A DNA stretch of 64,000 nucleotides from Halopseudomonas pachastrellae (GTDB taxonomy: Bacteria; Pseudomonadota; Gammaproteobacteria; Pseudomonadales; Pseudomonadaceae): contig NZ_FOUD01000009.1 of assembly GCF_900114765.1 (NCBI RefSeq), positions 62,001 through 126,000 on the forward strand, read 5' to 3'. Below the pieces are notes generated by a model. The model worked only from the letters and a program-made list of their open reading frames with translations, searched no databases and was not told the origin of the DNA. Positions 1-7,828 of this stretch are shown piece after piece (positions within the stretch are counted from its first letter, which is position 1; every line of letters starts with the position of its first letter). The translations under genes were made by a program, and so were the position numbers.

Positions 1-569
1 GGCGTAACAGCAGCGACAGATTTGGTCTGGTAACCGGCAGCCTGCATTGGCTGATGGCACTACTGGTGATTGGCCTCACGGCGCTGGGGCTGTGGATGAC
101 CAGCCTGACGTATTACAGCCCCTACTACACCAGTGCGCCGTCCTGGCACAAAAGTCTGGGCTTGGTGTTTGCTGCCCTGTTGGTGCTGCGGCTGATCTGG
201 CGTGCGGCAACCCCGTCGCCAGGGCACCTGGCGAGCCATAAGAACTGGGAGCGCCTGCTGGCGTCCGGTGCGCAGTGGCTGATGTACGGCGCCATGCTGC
301 TGATCGTGACCAGCGGCTATCTTATTTCAACCGCCAAGGGCAGCGGTGTTAGCCTGTTTGGCTGGTTTGAGGTGCCGGCGCTGGTCAGCGGCTTGCCCGA
401 GCAGGCCGATGTCGCTGGTGCTGTGCATTACTGGTTGGCGCTGGGCTTGCTCGCTCTGGCGGGTCTGCACGCGCTGGGTGCGCTCAAGCATCACCTTATC
501 GACAAGGACAACACTCTGCGGCGCATGCTGGGCATGCGGCTGCTCAACGCAACGGAGAACGGCAAATGA
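1..569 (+). CDS. Cytochrome b561 family protein (5' end cut by window)
   Basis: Membrane di-heme cytochrome b that passes electrons between quinol and periplasmic partners. The frame is open from base 3 and reads WRNSSDRFG before the first internal ATG at 54. Family members begin with a similar WRN-S-xRYG segment, so the true start is probably only a few codons upstream of the window. Four hydrophobic segments are visible, with candidate heme histidines in HWLM, SWHKSLG, VHYW and [11 protein letters not shown]. It overlaps the next gene, yceI, by 4 bp (ATGA). That pairing is common and suggests a shared redox or lipid-carrier role. The exact substrate is unknown. Confidence 0.88.
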   Translation, partial: RNSSDRFGLVTGSLHWLMALLVIGLTALGLWMTSLTYYSPYYTSAPSWHKSLGLVFAALLVLRLIWRAATPSPGHLASHKNWERLLASGAQWLMYGAMLLIVTSGYLISTAKGSGVSLFGWFEVPALVSGLPEQADVAGAVHYWLALGLLALAGLHALGALKHHLIDKDNTLRRMLGMRLLNATENGK

Positions 570-1141
570 AGAAACTGATGGTAGCAGCCACCCTCGGTGG
601 TCTGATGATGGCAGGTGGCGCGGCGCAGGCAGCGGACTACCAGATCGACAAGCAGGGGCAGCACGCCTCGGTCAACTTCAAGATCAGCCACCTGGGTTAC
701 AGCTGGATCTATGGCCGCTTCAACGATTTCGAAGGCACCTTCAGCTGGGATGCCGACAAGCCGGAAGCCAGTGCCATCAACGTGACCGTCAACACCGAGA
801 GTGTCGACACAAATCACGCTGAGCGCGACAAGCACATCCGCAGCGAAGACTTCCTCAATGTGGCCGAGAACGCTACCGCCACCTTTACCTCGACCGGTGT
901 TGAAGTGACGGGTGACAACAGTGCCAAGGTATCTGGCGACCTCACCCTGAACGGCGTGACCAAGCCGGTGGTACTGGATGCCAACTTTATCGGTGAAGGC
1001 GATGACCCGTGGGGCGGCTACCGCGCCGGTTTTGACGCGACCACAACGCTGAAACTGGCCGACTTCGGCATCGACTACAACCTGGGCCCCGCCTCGGAAA
1101 CCGTCGAGCTGATCCTCACGGTAGAAGGCGTTCGCCAGTAA
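566..1141 (+). CDS. YceI family periplasmic lipid-binding protein
   Basis: This 191-residue protein has a clear Sec signal peptide (about residues 1-22, ending in AQA-A), followed by a YceI lipocalin-like beta-barrel domain. Recognisable segments are the [13 protein letters not shown] region near the mature N-terminus, [10 protein letters not shown] in the middle, and [10 protein letters not shown] further on. YceI proteins bind polyprenoid or other long-chain lipids in the periplasm; the ligand here is not known. It is translationally coupled to the upstream cytochrome b561 gene and is followed by a strong terminator, so the two probably form a complete operon. Confidence 0.93.
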   Translation: MKKLMVAATLGGLMMAGGAAQAADYQIDKQGQHASVNFKISHLGYSWIYGRFNDFEGTFSWDADKPEASAINVTVNTESVDTNHAERDKHIRSEDFLNVAENATATFTSTGVEVTGDNSAKVSGDLTLNGVTKPVVLDANFIGEGDDPWGGYRAGFDATTTLKLADFGIDYNLGPASETVELILTVEGVRQ

Positions 1142-1166
1142 TCGCAACAAGCTTCATGTGTGCTTC

Positions 1167-1190
1167 AGGGGCCTTCGGGCCCCTTTTTTT
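1167..1190 (+). terminator. Rho-independent terminator after yceI
   Basis: A GGGGCC / GGCCCC stem closed by a TTCG tetraloop (extended by an A-T pair) is followed directly by seven T residues. It lies 26 nt after the yceI stop codon. The T-tract runs straight into the left arm of the first heptad-repeat element. Confidence 0.92.
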
Positions 1191-1376
1191 GAGCTGCAAG
1201 CGGCAAGCTTCAAGCTGCAAGCAAAACCCGCGTGTTGGCGAGTCGTGCGGGTTCTCTTTGGGCTGAGATAGCTGCTCGATGCTGCGGAAAATCCCAGAAA
1301 GCTGCCGTCAATGCCATCCTGCTTGAAGCTTGAAGCTTGAAGCTTGAAGCTCAGAGCTTGAGGTTTGCGGCTTCTT
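1191..1376. repeat. Heptad inverted-repeat element 1
   Basis: The left arm (1191-1222) consists of 7-bp units of AAGCTTC / AAGCTGC type. A core of about 98 bp follows. The right arm (1321-1376) has four perfect GCTTGAA copies and then decayed copies. The arms are inverted with respect to each other, here in the order TTCAAGC-type then GCTTGAA-type, which is shared only with element 3. The right arm runs into the 3' end of gcdR and encodes its last residues and stop codon. Confidence 0.85.
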
Positions 1377-2265
1377 TAACCCAGGCGTGTGCCTGCTGCA
1401 AAATCCAGTCGCGGAACGCCAGGAGTGCAGCTGACTCCGCCTTGCGCTCGGGGATTACCAGGTAGTAACCGTTATCGGTTTCAAAGCTGCGCGGGCAGGG
1501 GCTGATGAGTCGGCCATCGGCCAGCTCCTGGCGAATCAGAAACGGCGGAATCAGCGCAACGCCCATGCCGTGCATCGCCGCCTGTGCGAGCATCGAGAAC
1601 AGTTCCAGTCGGGTGCCGTTGAGGTCGTGCTCAACACGCATATCGGCGGCCGCAAACCACTGGCGCCAGGCATAGGGGCGGGTGGTCTGCTGCAACAGCG
1701 GCAGGCGAGCGATGTCGTCTGGAGACAGTTCGCTGGCTGGTGCAATCAGCGCCGGGCTGCAGACCGGAATCGGCGCCTCGGGCATAAGGTAGTGGGTCTG
1801 GGTACCGGACCAGTCGCCATCGCCGAAGTAAATGGCCGCATCAAACTCCGTATCAGCAAACAGGAACGGCCGCGTGCGGTTGGTCAGGTTGACCGTGATT
1901 TGCGGATGCTGGCTGAGAAAGTGACCGAGCCGTGGCAGTAGCCATTGAGTGCCGAAGGTCGGCACCAGCGCCACTTCCAGCGTCGCCGTGCCCTGGTTGC
2001 CCATGACCGAGAGAGTGTCGCGCTCCACGGCGTCCAGTCGGCTGGCAATGCGCCGGCTGTAGATATGCCCAGCGTCGGTCAGCTTCACGCCGCGGCGGGT
2101 ACGGCGGAATAACTGGATATCAAGAAAGGCCTCCAGGTTCGCGATCTGCCGGCAGACTGCACTTTGGGTCAGCGACAACTCTTCTGCCGCCTTGGTGAAG
2201 CTTTCGTGGCGAGCAGACGACTCGAAGCAGACCAGGGCTTGGGTAGGGGGAATCTTGCGGCGCAT
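1351..2265 (-). CDS. gcdR: LysR family regulator of glutarate/glutaryl-CoA catabolism
   Basis: A 304-residue LysR-type regulator. The N-terminal winged helix-turn-helix (about residues 15-45) contains SFTKAAEELSLTQSAVCRQI, and a periplasmic-binding-protein-like effector domain occupies about 95-295. The start at 2265 (MRRKIPPTQ) has an AGGA 9 nt upstream; the open frame continues to 2337, but only through repeat element 2. It is divergent from gcdH-gcdG, the arrangement of Pseudomonas gcdR, which activates glutaryl-CoA dehydrogenase in lysine/glutarate breakdown. The name rests on this context. The last six codons (AANLKL) and the stop lie inside a heptad-repeat arm, so the C-terminus has been rewritten by the repeat. 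Confidence 0.85.
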   Translation of the reverse strand: MRRKIPPTQALVCFESSARHESFTKAAEELSLTQSAVCRQIANLEAFLDIQLFRRTRRGVKLTDAGHIYSRRIASRLDAVERDTLSVMGNQGTATLEVALVPTFGTQWLLPRLGHFLSQHPQITVNLTNRTRPFLFADTEFDAAIYFGDGDWSGTQTHYLMPEAPIPVCSPALIAPASELSPDDIARLPLLQQTTRPYAWRQWFAAADMRVEHDLNGTRLELFSMLAQAAMHGMGVALIPPFLIRQELADGRLISPCPRSFETDNGYYLVIPERKAESAALLAFRDWILQQAHAWVKEAANLKL

Positions 2266-2284
2266 GGAGGGGCATCCTTTGGAT

Positions 2285-2418
2285 GGCTTGAGGCGGAAGG
2301 CTGTAGGCTGGAAGTCCAGTCTCTCAGCGGTCGTCATTGCTGTGCGTGGGCTATGCTCGGAAAGTCAGCCACTCACGCCGGGCTTTGGCTTCCAGCTTCC
2401 AGCTTAAGGCTTATAGCC
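2285..2418. repeat. Heptad inverted-repeat element 2
   Basis: The left arm (2285-2314) has degenerate GGCTTGA / GGCGGAA / GGCTGGA units. A core of about 70 bp follows, and then the right arm (2385-2418) with TTGGCTT, two CCAGCTT and AAGGCTT. It sits between the divergent gcdR and gcdH genes, the only element in this window not next to a stop codon. Its right end joins a perfect 13-bp hairpin. Confidence 0.78.
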
Positions 2419-2446
2419 TCCGACCAAGCCTGCGGCTTGGTCGGAG
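2418..2446. promoter_or_regulatory. Perfect 13-bp hairpin in the gcdR-gcdH divergent region
   Basis: CTCCGACCAAGCC pairs perfectly with GGCTTGGTCGGAG across a 3-nt TGC loop. It begins at the last base of repeat element 2. No T-tract follows, so it does not look like a standard terminator. It could be an attenuator-like structure, a protein-binding palindrome or part of the mobile repeat. Confidence 0.6.
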
Positions 2447-2464
2447 TTCCAATTTAGCACAGGT

Positions 2465-2479
2465 GTCTGCATAAAAGAC
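2465..2479. promoter_or_regulatory. Possible GcdR binding site (T-N11-A type)
   Basis: GTCT and AGAC are separated by 7 nt, giving the T-N11-A form typical of LysR sites, about 95 bp upstream of the gcdH start. Short matches like this arise often by chance, so this is only a candidate. Confidence 0.25.
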
Positions 2480-2573
2480 GCTTGTTTGTGGTTTTCTCTG
2501 TGCGTAGAGTCGCTGTCACCTTGTGGTTTCTTATTGGAACCAGACCCCTAACAAATCGAATATCGGAGAGCTC

Positions 2574-3758
2574 ATGGCCGCATCCAAGGCAAGTTTCAAC
2601 TGGGAAGATCCGCTGCTGCTGGACCAGCAACTGACTGAAGAAGAGCGCATGGTGCGTGACAGCGCGCGCCAGTACTGCCAGGACAAACTCATGCCGCGGG
2701 TGCTGAACTCGTTCCGCAACGAGCAGACCGATGCGGAAATCTTCCGCGAAATGGGTGAGCTGGGCCTGCTGGGCGCGACCATTCCTACCGAGTACGGTGG
2801 AAGCGGCCTGAACTATGTCTGCTACGGCCTGATCGCCCGTGAAGTTGAGCGCGTCGACTCCGGTTACCGTTCGATGATGAGCGTGCAGTCTTCGTTGGTG
2901 ATGGTGCCGATCAACGAGTTTGGTTCTGAGGAGCAGAAGCAGAAGTACCTGCCCAAGCTGGCCAGCGGCGAGTTTATCGGCTGCTTCGGCCTGACCGAGC
3001 CGAACCACGGCTCCGATCCGGGCTCCATGGTTACTCGTGCGCGTAGCACCGAAGGCGGCTACCTGCTCAAGGGTGCCAAGATGTGGATCACCAACAGCCC
3101 CATTGCGGACGTCTTCGTGGTCTGGGCAAAGACCGATGATGACGTGATTCGCGGCTTCATTCTGGAAAAAGGCTGGAAAGGTCTGAGCGCGCCTGCCATC
3201 AAGGGTAAGGTTGGTCTGCGTACCTCCATCACCGGCGAGATCGTGATGGACGACGTGTTCGTACCGGAAGAGAACATGCTGCCGCACGTGACCGGTCTGA
3301 AAGGCCCGTTCACCTGCCTGAACTCTGCCCGTTACGGTATCTCCTGGGGCGCGCTGGGCGCTGCCGAGTTCTGCTGGCACACCGCCCGTCAGTACACCCT
3401 GGATCGTCTGCAGTTCGGCCGCCCGCTGGCGCAGACTCAGCTGGTGCAGAAGAAACTGGCTGACATGCAGACTGAAATCACTCTGGCTCTGCAAGGCTGC
3501 CTGCGTCTGGGTCGCATGAAGGACGAAGGCACCGCTGCCGTTGAAATCACCTCCATCATGAAGCGCAACTCCTGCGGCAAGTCGCTGGACATCGCCCGCG
3601 TTGCTCGCGACATGCTGGGTGGAAACGGTATCTCCGACGAGTACGGCGTTATCCGCCACGTGGTCAACCTGGAAGTGGTTAACACTTACGAAGGTACCCA
3701 CGACGTGCACGCGCTGATCCTCGGTCGCGCGCAGACTGGCCTTCAGGCGTTTTTCTAA
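2574..3758 (+). CDS. gcdH: Glutaryl-CoA dehydrogenase
   Basis: A 394-residue acyl-CoA dehydrogenase that oxidises and decarboxylates glutaryl-CoA to crotonyl-CoA, using FAD and passing electrons to ETF. The ATG at 2574 is chosen over upstream in-frame starts because GGAGAG lies 3 nt before it and the protein length then fits the family. Visible motifs are [15 protein letters not shown] (FAD/substrate loop), [11 protein letters not shown], and [15 protein letters not shown] near the C-terminus with the catalytic-base glutamate at about residue 373. It precedes gcdG on the same strand and is divergent from gcdR. A 10-bp hairpin spans its stop codon. Confidence 0.95.
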   Translation: MAASKASFNWEDPLLLDQQLTEEERMVRDSARQYCQDKLMPRVLNSFRNEQTDAEIFREMGELGLLGATIPTEYGGSGLNYVCYGLIAREVERVDSGYRSMMSVQSSLVMVPINEFGSEEQKQKYLPKLASGEFIGCFGLTEPNHGSDPGSMVTRARSTEGGYLLKGAKMWITNSPIADVFVVWAKTDDDVIRGFILEKGWKGLSAPAIKGKVGLRTSITGEIVMDDVFVPEENMLPHVTGLKGPFTCLNSARYGISWGALGAAEFCWHTARQYTLDRLQFGRPLAQTQLVQKKLADMQTEITLALQGCLRLGRMKDEGTAAVEITSIMKRNSCGKSLDIARVARDMLGGNGISDEYGVIRHVVNLEVVNTYEGTHDVHALILGRAQTGLQAFF

Positions 3759-3767
3759 CGCCTGAAG
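3741..3767 (+). other. Hairpin spanning the gcdH stop codon
   Basis: CTTCAGGCGT (3741-3750) pairs perfectly with ACGCCTGAAG (3758-3767) around a 7-nt loop holding most of the TAA stop. No T-tract follows. It may protect the mRNA 3' end or weaken read-through into gcdG; this is inferred from the sequence alone. Confidence 0.55.
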
Positions 3768-3770
3768 GCA

Positions 3771-3910
3771 GCGGCAAGCCATAAGCTGCAAGCGACAAGC
3801 CGCCCGCGTTGGGTCGGCTTGTCCTGTTTTTCTCGCGCAGCATGTCGCTACCTTCTCCTCCCCCTATCTTGCACGGCCAGCTTGTGGCTTGAAGCTTGCC
3901 GCTTGGAGCT
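3771..3910. repeat. Heptad inverted-repeat element 3
   Basis: The left arm (3771-3798) has GCGGCAA, GCCATAA, GCTGCAA and GCGACAA. A core of about 78 bp follows, then the right arm (3877-3910) with CCAGCTT, GTGGCTT, GAAGCTT, GCCGCTT and GGAGCT. It starts 13 nt after the gcdH stop. The GGAG in the last unit is placed to act as the ribosome binding site of gcdG. Confidence 0.8.
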
Positions 3911-3916
3911 AAAGGC

Positions 3917-5095
3917 ATGAGTGCATTATCCGGTTTACGCGTCCTCGATCTCTCCCGCGTACTGGCTGGCCCCTGGGCCGGGCAGATGCTGGCGGATCTG
4001 GGCGCGGATGTGGTCAAGGTTGAACGTCCGGGGGCGGGTGATGACACCCGTGCCTGGGGGCCGCCGTACCTGCGTGACGCCGATGGTCGCGACACCTCCG
4101 AGGCGGCGTATTTTCTGTCGGCCAACCGCAACAAGCGCTCGATCACCATCGACTTTACTCAGCCCGCAGGGCAACAGCAGGTGCGAGAGCTGGTGCAGCG
4201 CGCTGATGTGCTGATCGAGAACTTCAAGGTTGGCGGGCTGGCGGCCTATGGGTTGGACTACGCCAGCCTGCAGGCGCTTAATCCTCGCTTGATCTACTGC
4301 TCGGTGACCGGCTTTGGTCAGCAGGGGCCCTATGCCAAGCGAGCGGGTTATGACTTCATGATTCAGGCGATGGGCGGCCTGATGAGCATCACCGGAAAGG
4401 CGGACGGCGAAGAGGGTGCAGGGCCGGTCAAGGTGGGCGTGGCGCTGACCGATATTCTGACCGGGCTCTACGCCAGTAATGCCATTCTTGCCGCGCTGGC
4501 CGAGCGTGAGCGCAGCGGTCTGGGCCAGTACATCGACCTGGCGCTGCTGGATGTGCAGATCGCCTGTCTTGGCAATCAGGCGCTGAACTACCTCACCACC
4601 GGTGTGCCACCCAAGCGTTTGGGTAACGCGCACCCGAACATCGTGCCCTATCAGGACTTTCCAACTGCCGATGGTGACTTCATTCTGACGGTCGGTAACG
4701 ACGGTCAGTTTCGCAAGTTCTGTGAGGTGGCCGGCCGCCCCGAGTGGGCGACGGACGCGCGCTTTGCGACTAACTCAGCCCGCGTGGCTAATCGCGACGA
4801 GCTGATTCCCCTGATCCGTCAGGTCACGGTGTTTCGCACCACTGCCGAGTGGATTGCCGCGCTGGAGCGGGCCGGCGTGCCCTGCGGGCCGATCAACGAT
4901 CTGGCGCAGGTGTTCACCGATCCGCAGGTGCAGGCGCGTGGCACCCGTATTCGCATGGCGCATCCGCTGGCTGGCGAGGTCGATCTGGTCGCCAACCCGA
5001 TCCGGCTGTCACGTACGCCGGTCGACTACCGCCGTCCGCCACCGCTGCTGGGTGAGCACAACACCGAGGTGCTGGCCGACTGGCTCAGCGACTGA
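3917..5095 (+). CDS. gcdG: CaiB/BaiF family CoA-transferase (glutarate activation)
   Basis: A 392-residue family III CoA-transferase. The likely reaction is transfer of CoA from succinyl-CoA to glutarate, which would supply the substrate of GcdH next door. The LSGLRVLDLSRVLAGPWAGQ start is typical of the family, and the putative nucleophilic aspartate is D179 in VGVALTDILTG. The start at 3917 is supported by GGAG 8 nt upstream, a site provided by heptad-repeat element 3. The 3' end overlaps the convergent lldR gene by 11 bp. The gene symbol follows the Pseudomonas gcdR-gcdH-gcdG order, not a unique sequence signature. Confidence 0.88.
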   Translation: MSALSGLRVLDLSRVLAGPWAGQMLADLGADVVKVERPGAGDDTRAWGPPYLRDADGRDTSEAAYFLSANRNKRSITIDFTQPAGQQQVRELVQRADVLIENFKVGGLAAYGLDYASLQALNPRLIYCSVTGFGQQGPYAKRAGYDFMIQAMGGLMSITGKADGEEGAGPVKVGVALTDILTGLYASNAILAALAERERSGLGQYIDLALLDVQIACLGNQALNYLTTGVPPKRLGNAHPNIVPYQDFPTADGDFILTVGNDGQFRKFCEVAGRPEWATDARFATNSARVANRDELIPLIRQVTVFRTTAEWIAALERAGVPCGPINDLAQVFTDPQVQARGTRIRMAHPLAGEVDLVANPIRLSRTPVDYRRPPPLLGEHNTEVLADWLSD

Positions 5096-5861
5096 CCGGC
5101 CGCTCGCGCCGCTGGGCGCGGGCCAGTCGGCGGCTTTCCTCTTCCCGCTCTTCCAGCACGTCCTGCACATAACTGATGTGCTCGCTGGCTATGCGCCGCG
5201 CGTCGTCGGCACGGCCCTGCATGATGGCGTCGAACAGCGCCTGATGCTGTTCGACCAGCATGCGTCGGGTCTCGCTGCGCAGCGCGTACATGCCGCCGAT
5301 GTTGGTCACCACGTTGCGTTTGAGCAAATCGAACAGCCCGCGAATGGTGTGCAGCAGCACCAGGTTGTGGCTGGCCTCGGCAATGGCCAGATGAAAGCGC
5401 GCGTCAGCTGCGCCTTCCTCGGCGCGTGAGGCTTTGCCTTCGCGGGCGTAGCACGCCTGCAGGGCATCAAAGGCGGCCAGCAGGTGTTCACGGTCCAGAT
5501 CGGTCGCGCGTTGGGCGGCGTAGTAGGCGCAGTCGGCTTCCAGCGTGTGGCGAAACTCCAGCAGATCGCGCTGTGCCTCGGGGCGACCTTCCAGCAGGGC
5601 CAGCAACGGATCGCTGAAGCTGGAGCCGAGCGAATCGCTGACATAATTTCCGCCGCCCTGGCGGCTGATCAACAGGCCCTTGGCGACCAGCTTTTGTACC
5701 GCCTCGCGCAGCGACGGGCGGGACACACCGAACTGTTCAGCCAGTGCGCGCTCGGCGGGCAGACGTTGGCCCGGTTGCAGCGTGCCCTCAAGAATCATGG
5801 TTTCCAGCTGCTCAACGATGTTGTCGGACAGTCTGCGCTGCCGAATCTGACCTACTTCCAT
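5085..5861 (-). CDS. lldR: GntR/FadR family lactate-responsive regulator
   Basis: A 258-residue regulator with a GntR winged-helix domain (about residues 5-75; LQPGQRLPAERALAEQFGVS, SRPSLREAVQ) and a C-terminal FCD ligand domain (about 95-230). It is divergent from lldP-lldD-dld. Family members such as LldR repress lactate genes and release DNA when lactate binds. Two TTGGT-N3-ACCAA-type palindromes lie between it and lldP, one only 11 nt from its own start, which suggests autoregulation. The start codon has AGGA 6 nt upstream. Its 3' end overlaps gcdG tail to tail. Confidence 0.9.
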   Translation of the reverse strand: MEVGQIRQRRLSDNIVEQLETMILEGTLQPGQRLPAERALAEQFGVSRPSLREAVQKLVAKGLLISRQGGGNYVSDSLGSSFSDPLLALLEGRPEAQRDLLEFRHTLEADCAYYAAQRATDLDREHLLAAFDALQACYAREGKASRAEEGAADARFHLAIAEASHNLVLLHTIRGLFDLLKRNVVTNIGGMYALRSETRRMLVEQHQALFDAIMQGRADDARRIASEHISYVQDVLEEREEESRRLARAQRRERPVSR

Positions 5862-5871
5862 TGCTGTTCCT

Positions 5872-5884
5872 TTGGTCTTACCAA
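5872..5884. promoter_or_regulatory. LldR operator O1
   Basis: TTGGT-CTT-ACCAA is a perfect interrupted palindrome of the form used by FadR-subfamily LldR proteins. It lies 11 nt upstream of the lldR start codon, next to its ribosome binding site. Confidence 0.7.
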
Positions 5885-5964
5885 TCGCGAGGAAAGGGTA
5901 GCGGGCCTGTTGTGCTCAGGCAACCCGAAGATACCTATCTATACCAAAGTCTACCGTTAGGGGT

Positions 5965-5993
5965 TTGACATGCTTCTGGTGCTTTTTTAATCT
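5965..5993 (+). promoter_or_regulatory. Predicted lldP promoter
   Basis: A perfect TTGACA -35 box (5965-5970), a 17-nt spacer and a weak -10 box TAATCT (5988-5993). Operator O2 lies about 18 bp downstream of the -10, where a bound repressor would block transcription. Confidence 0.5.
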
Positions 5994-6010
5994 GTTCATC
6001 CAGTTTTGTA

Positions 6011-6027
6011 AATTGGTATTACCGATT
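6011..6027. promoter_or_regulatory. LldR operator O2
   Basis: AATTGGTATTACCGATT is a 17-bp palindrome with one mismatched pair, matching the AATTGGT-N3-ACCAATT pattern known for LldR. It lies 38 nt upstream of the lldP start. Another ATTGG / CCAAT pair spaced by 10 nt follows at about 6025-6044 and may be incidental. Confidence 0.7.
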
Positions 6028-6064
6028 GGTGCTCGAACGCCAATAACAATTACAGGAGCGCTTC

Positions 6065-7759
6065 ATGTCTTCCGGTTTTCTCGCCTTCATGGCCTTTGCC
6101 CCGATCCTGCTTGCAGGTGTGTTGCTGATTGGCCTGCGCTGGCCTGCCCGGCGCGCCATGCCGCTGGTCTATCTGCTCAGCGCCGGTATTGCGCTGTTTG
6201 TCTGGGATATGAGCTTCAACCGGGTACTGGCATCGACCCTGCAAGGGTTGGTCGTTACCGTGGGTGTGCTGTGGATCATTTTCGGCGCCATTTTGCTGCT
6301 CAACACCCTCAAGCACTCCGGCGGCATCACTGCCATTCGCGCCGGCTTTACCACCATCAGCCCGGACCGCCGTATTCAGGCGATCATCATTGCCTGGCTG
6401 TTTGGCTGCTTTATCGAAGGCGCCTCCGGCTTCGGCACACCGGCTGCCATCGCTGCGCCGTTGCTGGTAGCCATCGGCTTTCCGGCCATGGCTGCGGTGC
6501 TGATGGGCATGCTGGTGCAGAGCACACCGGTCTCCTTTGGTGCGGTAGGTACGCCGATCATCGTGGGTGTGAACACCGGCCTTGATCACGCTGCAATCGG
6601 TGAGCAGTTGGCGGCCGCGGGCTCCAGTTGGGAGGCCTATCTGCAGTTGATCACCAGCCAGGTGGCGATTGTTCACGCGCTGGTGGGTACCGTCATGCCC
6701 CTGGTGATGGTCATCATGCTGGTGCGCTTCTTTGGTCAGGACAAGAGCTGGCGCGCGGTGTTTGAAGTGCTGCCGTTCGCCCTGTTTGCCGGTGTCTCCA
6801 TGACCATCCCCTATGTGCTGGGCGGTGTCTTTCTGGGGCCGGAATTCCCGTCGCTGATTGGTGGTCTGGTCGGTCTGGCGATCGTCACCACCGCCGCTCG
6901 CGCAGGTTTTCTGGTGCCCAAGCGTCAGTGGGACTTTGCACCGCGTGACAGTTGGCCGGCGGCCTGGATGGGTACCGTCGAGATGAGGCTGGAAGAGCTG
7001 ACCGCACGCCCCATGAGCAGCTTCCGCGCCTGGCTGCCGTACCTGCTGGTTGGTGTGCTGCTGGTAATCAGCCGTGTCTTCCCCGAGGTCACTGCCGCGT
7101 TCAAGGCGGTTGCCGTCAACTTTACCGATATCCTGGGTGAAGCTGGCGTCAGCGCTGGCGTACAGCCGCTGTACCTGCCGGGCGGTATTCTGGTCATGGT
7201 GGTGATTGCGACCTTCTTCCTGCATCGCATGAAAGCCAGCGAGCTGGGCAAGGCGGCGGGCGAGTCCTTTGGCGTGCTGCTCAGCGCCGGCTTTGTGCTG
7301 CTGTTCACTGTGCCGATGGTGCGTATCCTGATCAACTCCGGCGTCAACGCCGCCGACCTGCCGAGCATGCCGATTGTCATGGCCCGTTATGTCGCTGACA
7401 GCGTGGGCGGTATCTATCCGCTGCTGGCGCCGAGCATCGGTGCGCTGGGTGCTTTCCTGGCCGGCTCCAACACCGTGTCCAACATGATGTTCAGCCAGTT
7501 CCAGTTTGGCGTAGCGAGCAACCTCGGCCTGTCCACGGCGCTGATCGTGGCGGCGCAGGCGATTGGTGCCGCGGCCGGTAACATGATTGCCATTCACAAC
7601 GTGGTGGCGGCCTCGGCTACCGTTGGCCTGCTTGGCCGCGAGGGTACGACTCTGCGCCGTACCATCTGGCCGACCCTCTACTACGTGCTGATGACAGGTT
7701 TGATTGCGCTCTTTGCTGCCTATGTTATGGGTGTCCGCGACCCGCTGATGGCGGGCTGA
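6065..7759 (+). CDS. lldP: L-lactate permease
   Basis: A 564-residue LctP-family inner-membrane symporter with about 12-14 hydrophobic segments; it imports lactate (and often glycolate) with protons. Family segments include [19 protein letters not shown] and [15 protein letters not shown] in the N-terminal half and [20 protein letters not shown] near the C-terminus. TACAGGAG upstream gives a good ribosome binding site. It is the first gene of lldP-lldD-dld, under a predicted LldR-controlled promoter, and a GC-rich hairpin separates it from lldD. Confidence 0.96.
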   Translation: MSSGFLAFMAFAPILLAGVLLIGLRWPARRAMPLVYLLSAGIALFVWDMSFNRVLASTLQGLVVTVGVLWIIFGAILLLNTLKHSGGITAIRAGFTTISPDRRIQAIIIAWLFGCFIEGASGFGTPAAIAAPLLVAIGFPAMAAVLMGMLVQSTPVSFGAVGTPIIVGVNTGLDHAAIGEQLAAAGSSWEAYLQLITSQVAIVHALVGTVMPLVMVIMLVRFFGQDKSWRAVFEVLPFALFAGVSMTIPYVLGGVFLGPEFPSLIGGLVGLAIVTTAARAGFLVPKRQWDFAPRDSWPAAWMGTVEMRLEELTARPMSSFRAWLPYLLVGVLLVISRVFPEVTAAFKAVAVNFTDILGEAGVSAGVQPLYLPGGILVMVVIATFFLHRMKASELGKAAGESFGVLLSAGFVLLFTVPMVRILINSGVNAADLPSMPIVMARYVADSVGGIYPLLAPSIGALGAFLAGSNTVSNMMFSQFQFGVASNLGLSTALIVAAQAIGAAAGNMIAIHNVVAASATVGLLGREGTTLRRTIWPTLYYVLMTGLIALFAAYVMGVRDPLMAG

Positions 7760-7774
7760 TACCCTACTGCTGTC

Positions 7775-7795
7775 GCCCCGGCCTGGTGCCGGGGC
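7775..7795 (+). other. Intercistronic hairpin between lldP and lldD
   Basis: GCCCCGGC and GCCGGGGC pair perfectly around a CTGGT loop. No T-run follows, so it is more likely an mRNA-stabilising or processing structure than a terminator inside the operon. Confidence 0.55.
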
Positions 7796-7828
7796 GTCGT
7801 CCGTTGAAGATTCGATGGGAACTCCGTG

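Noticed and set aside
1191-1376. CRISPR array
   Set aside because: Repeat units are 7 bp and contiguous without unique spacers of 30-40 bp, and no cas gene is present.
2266-2337. N-terminal extension of gcdR
   Set aside because: The extra 24 residues come from repeat element 2 and are not family sequence; the start at 2265 fits LysR proteins.
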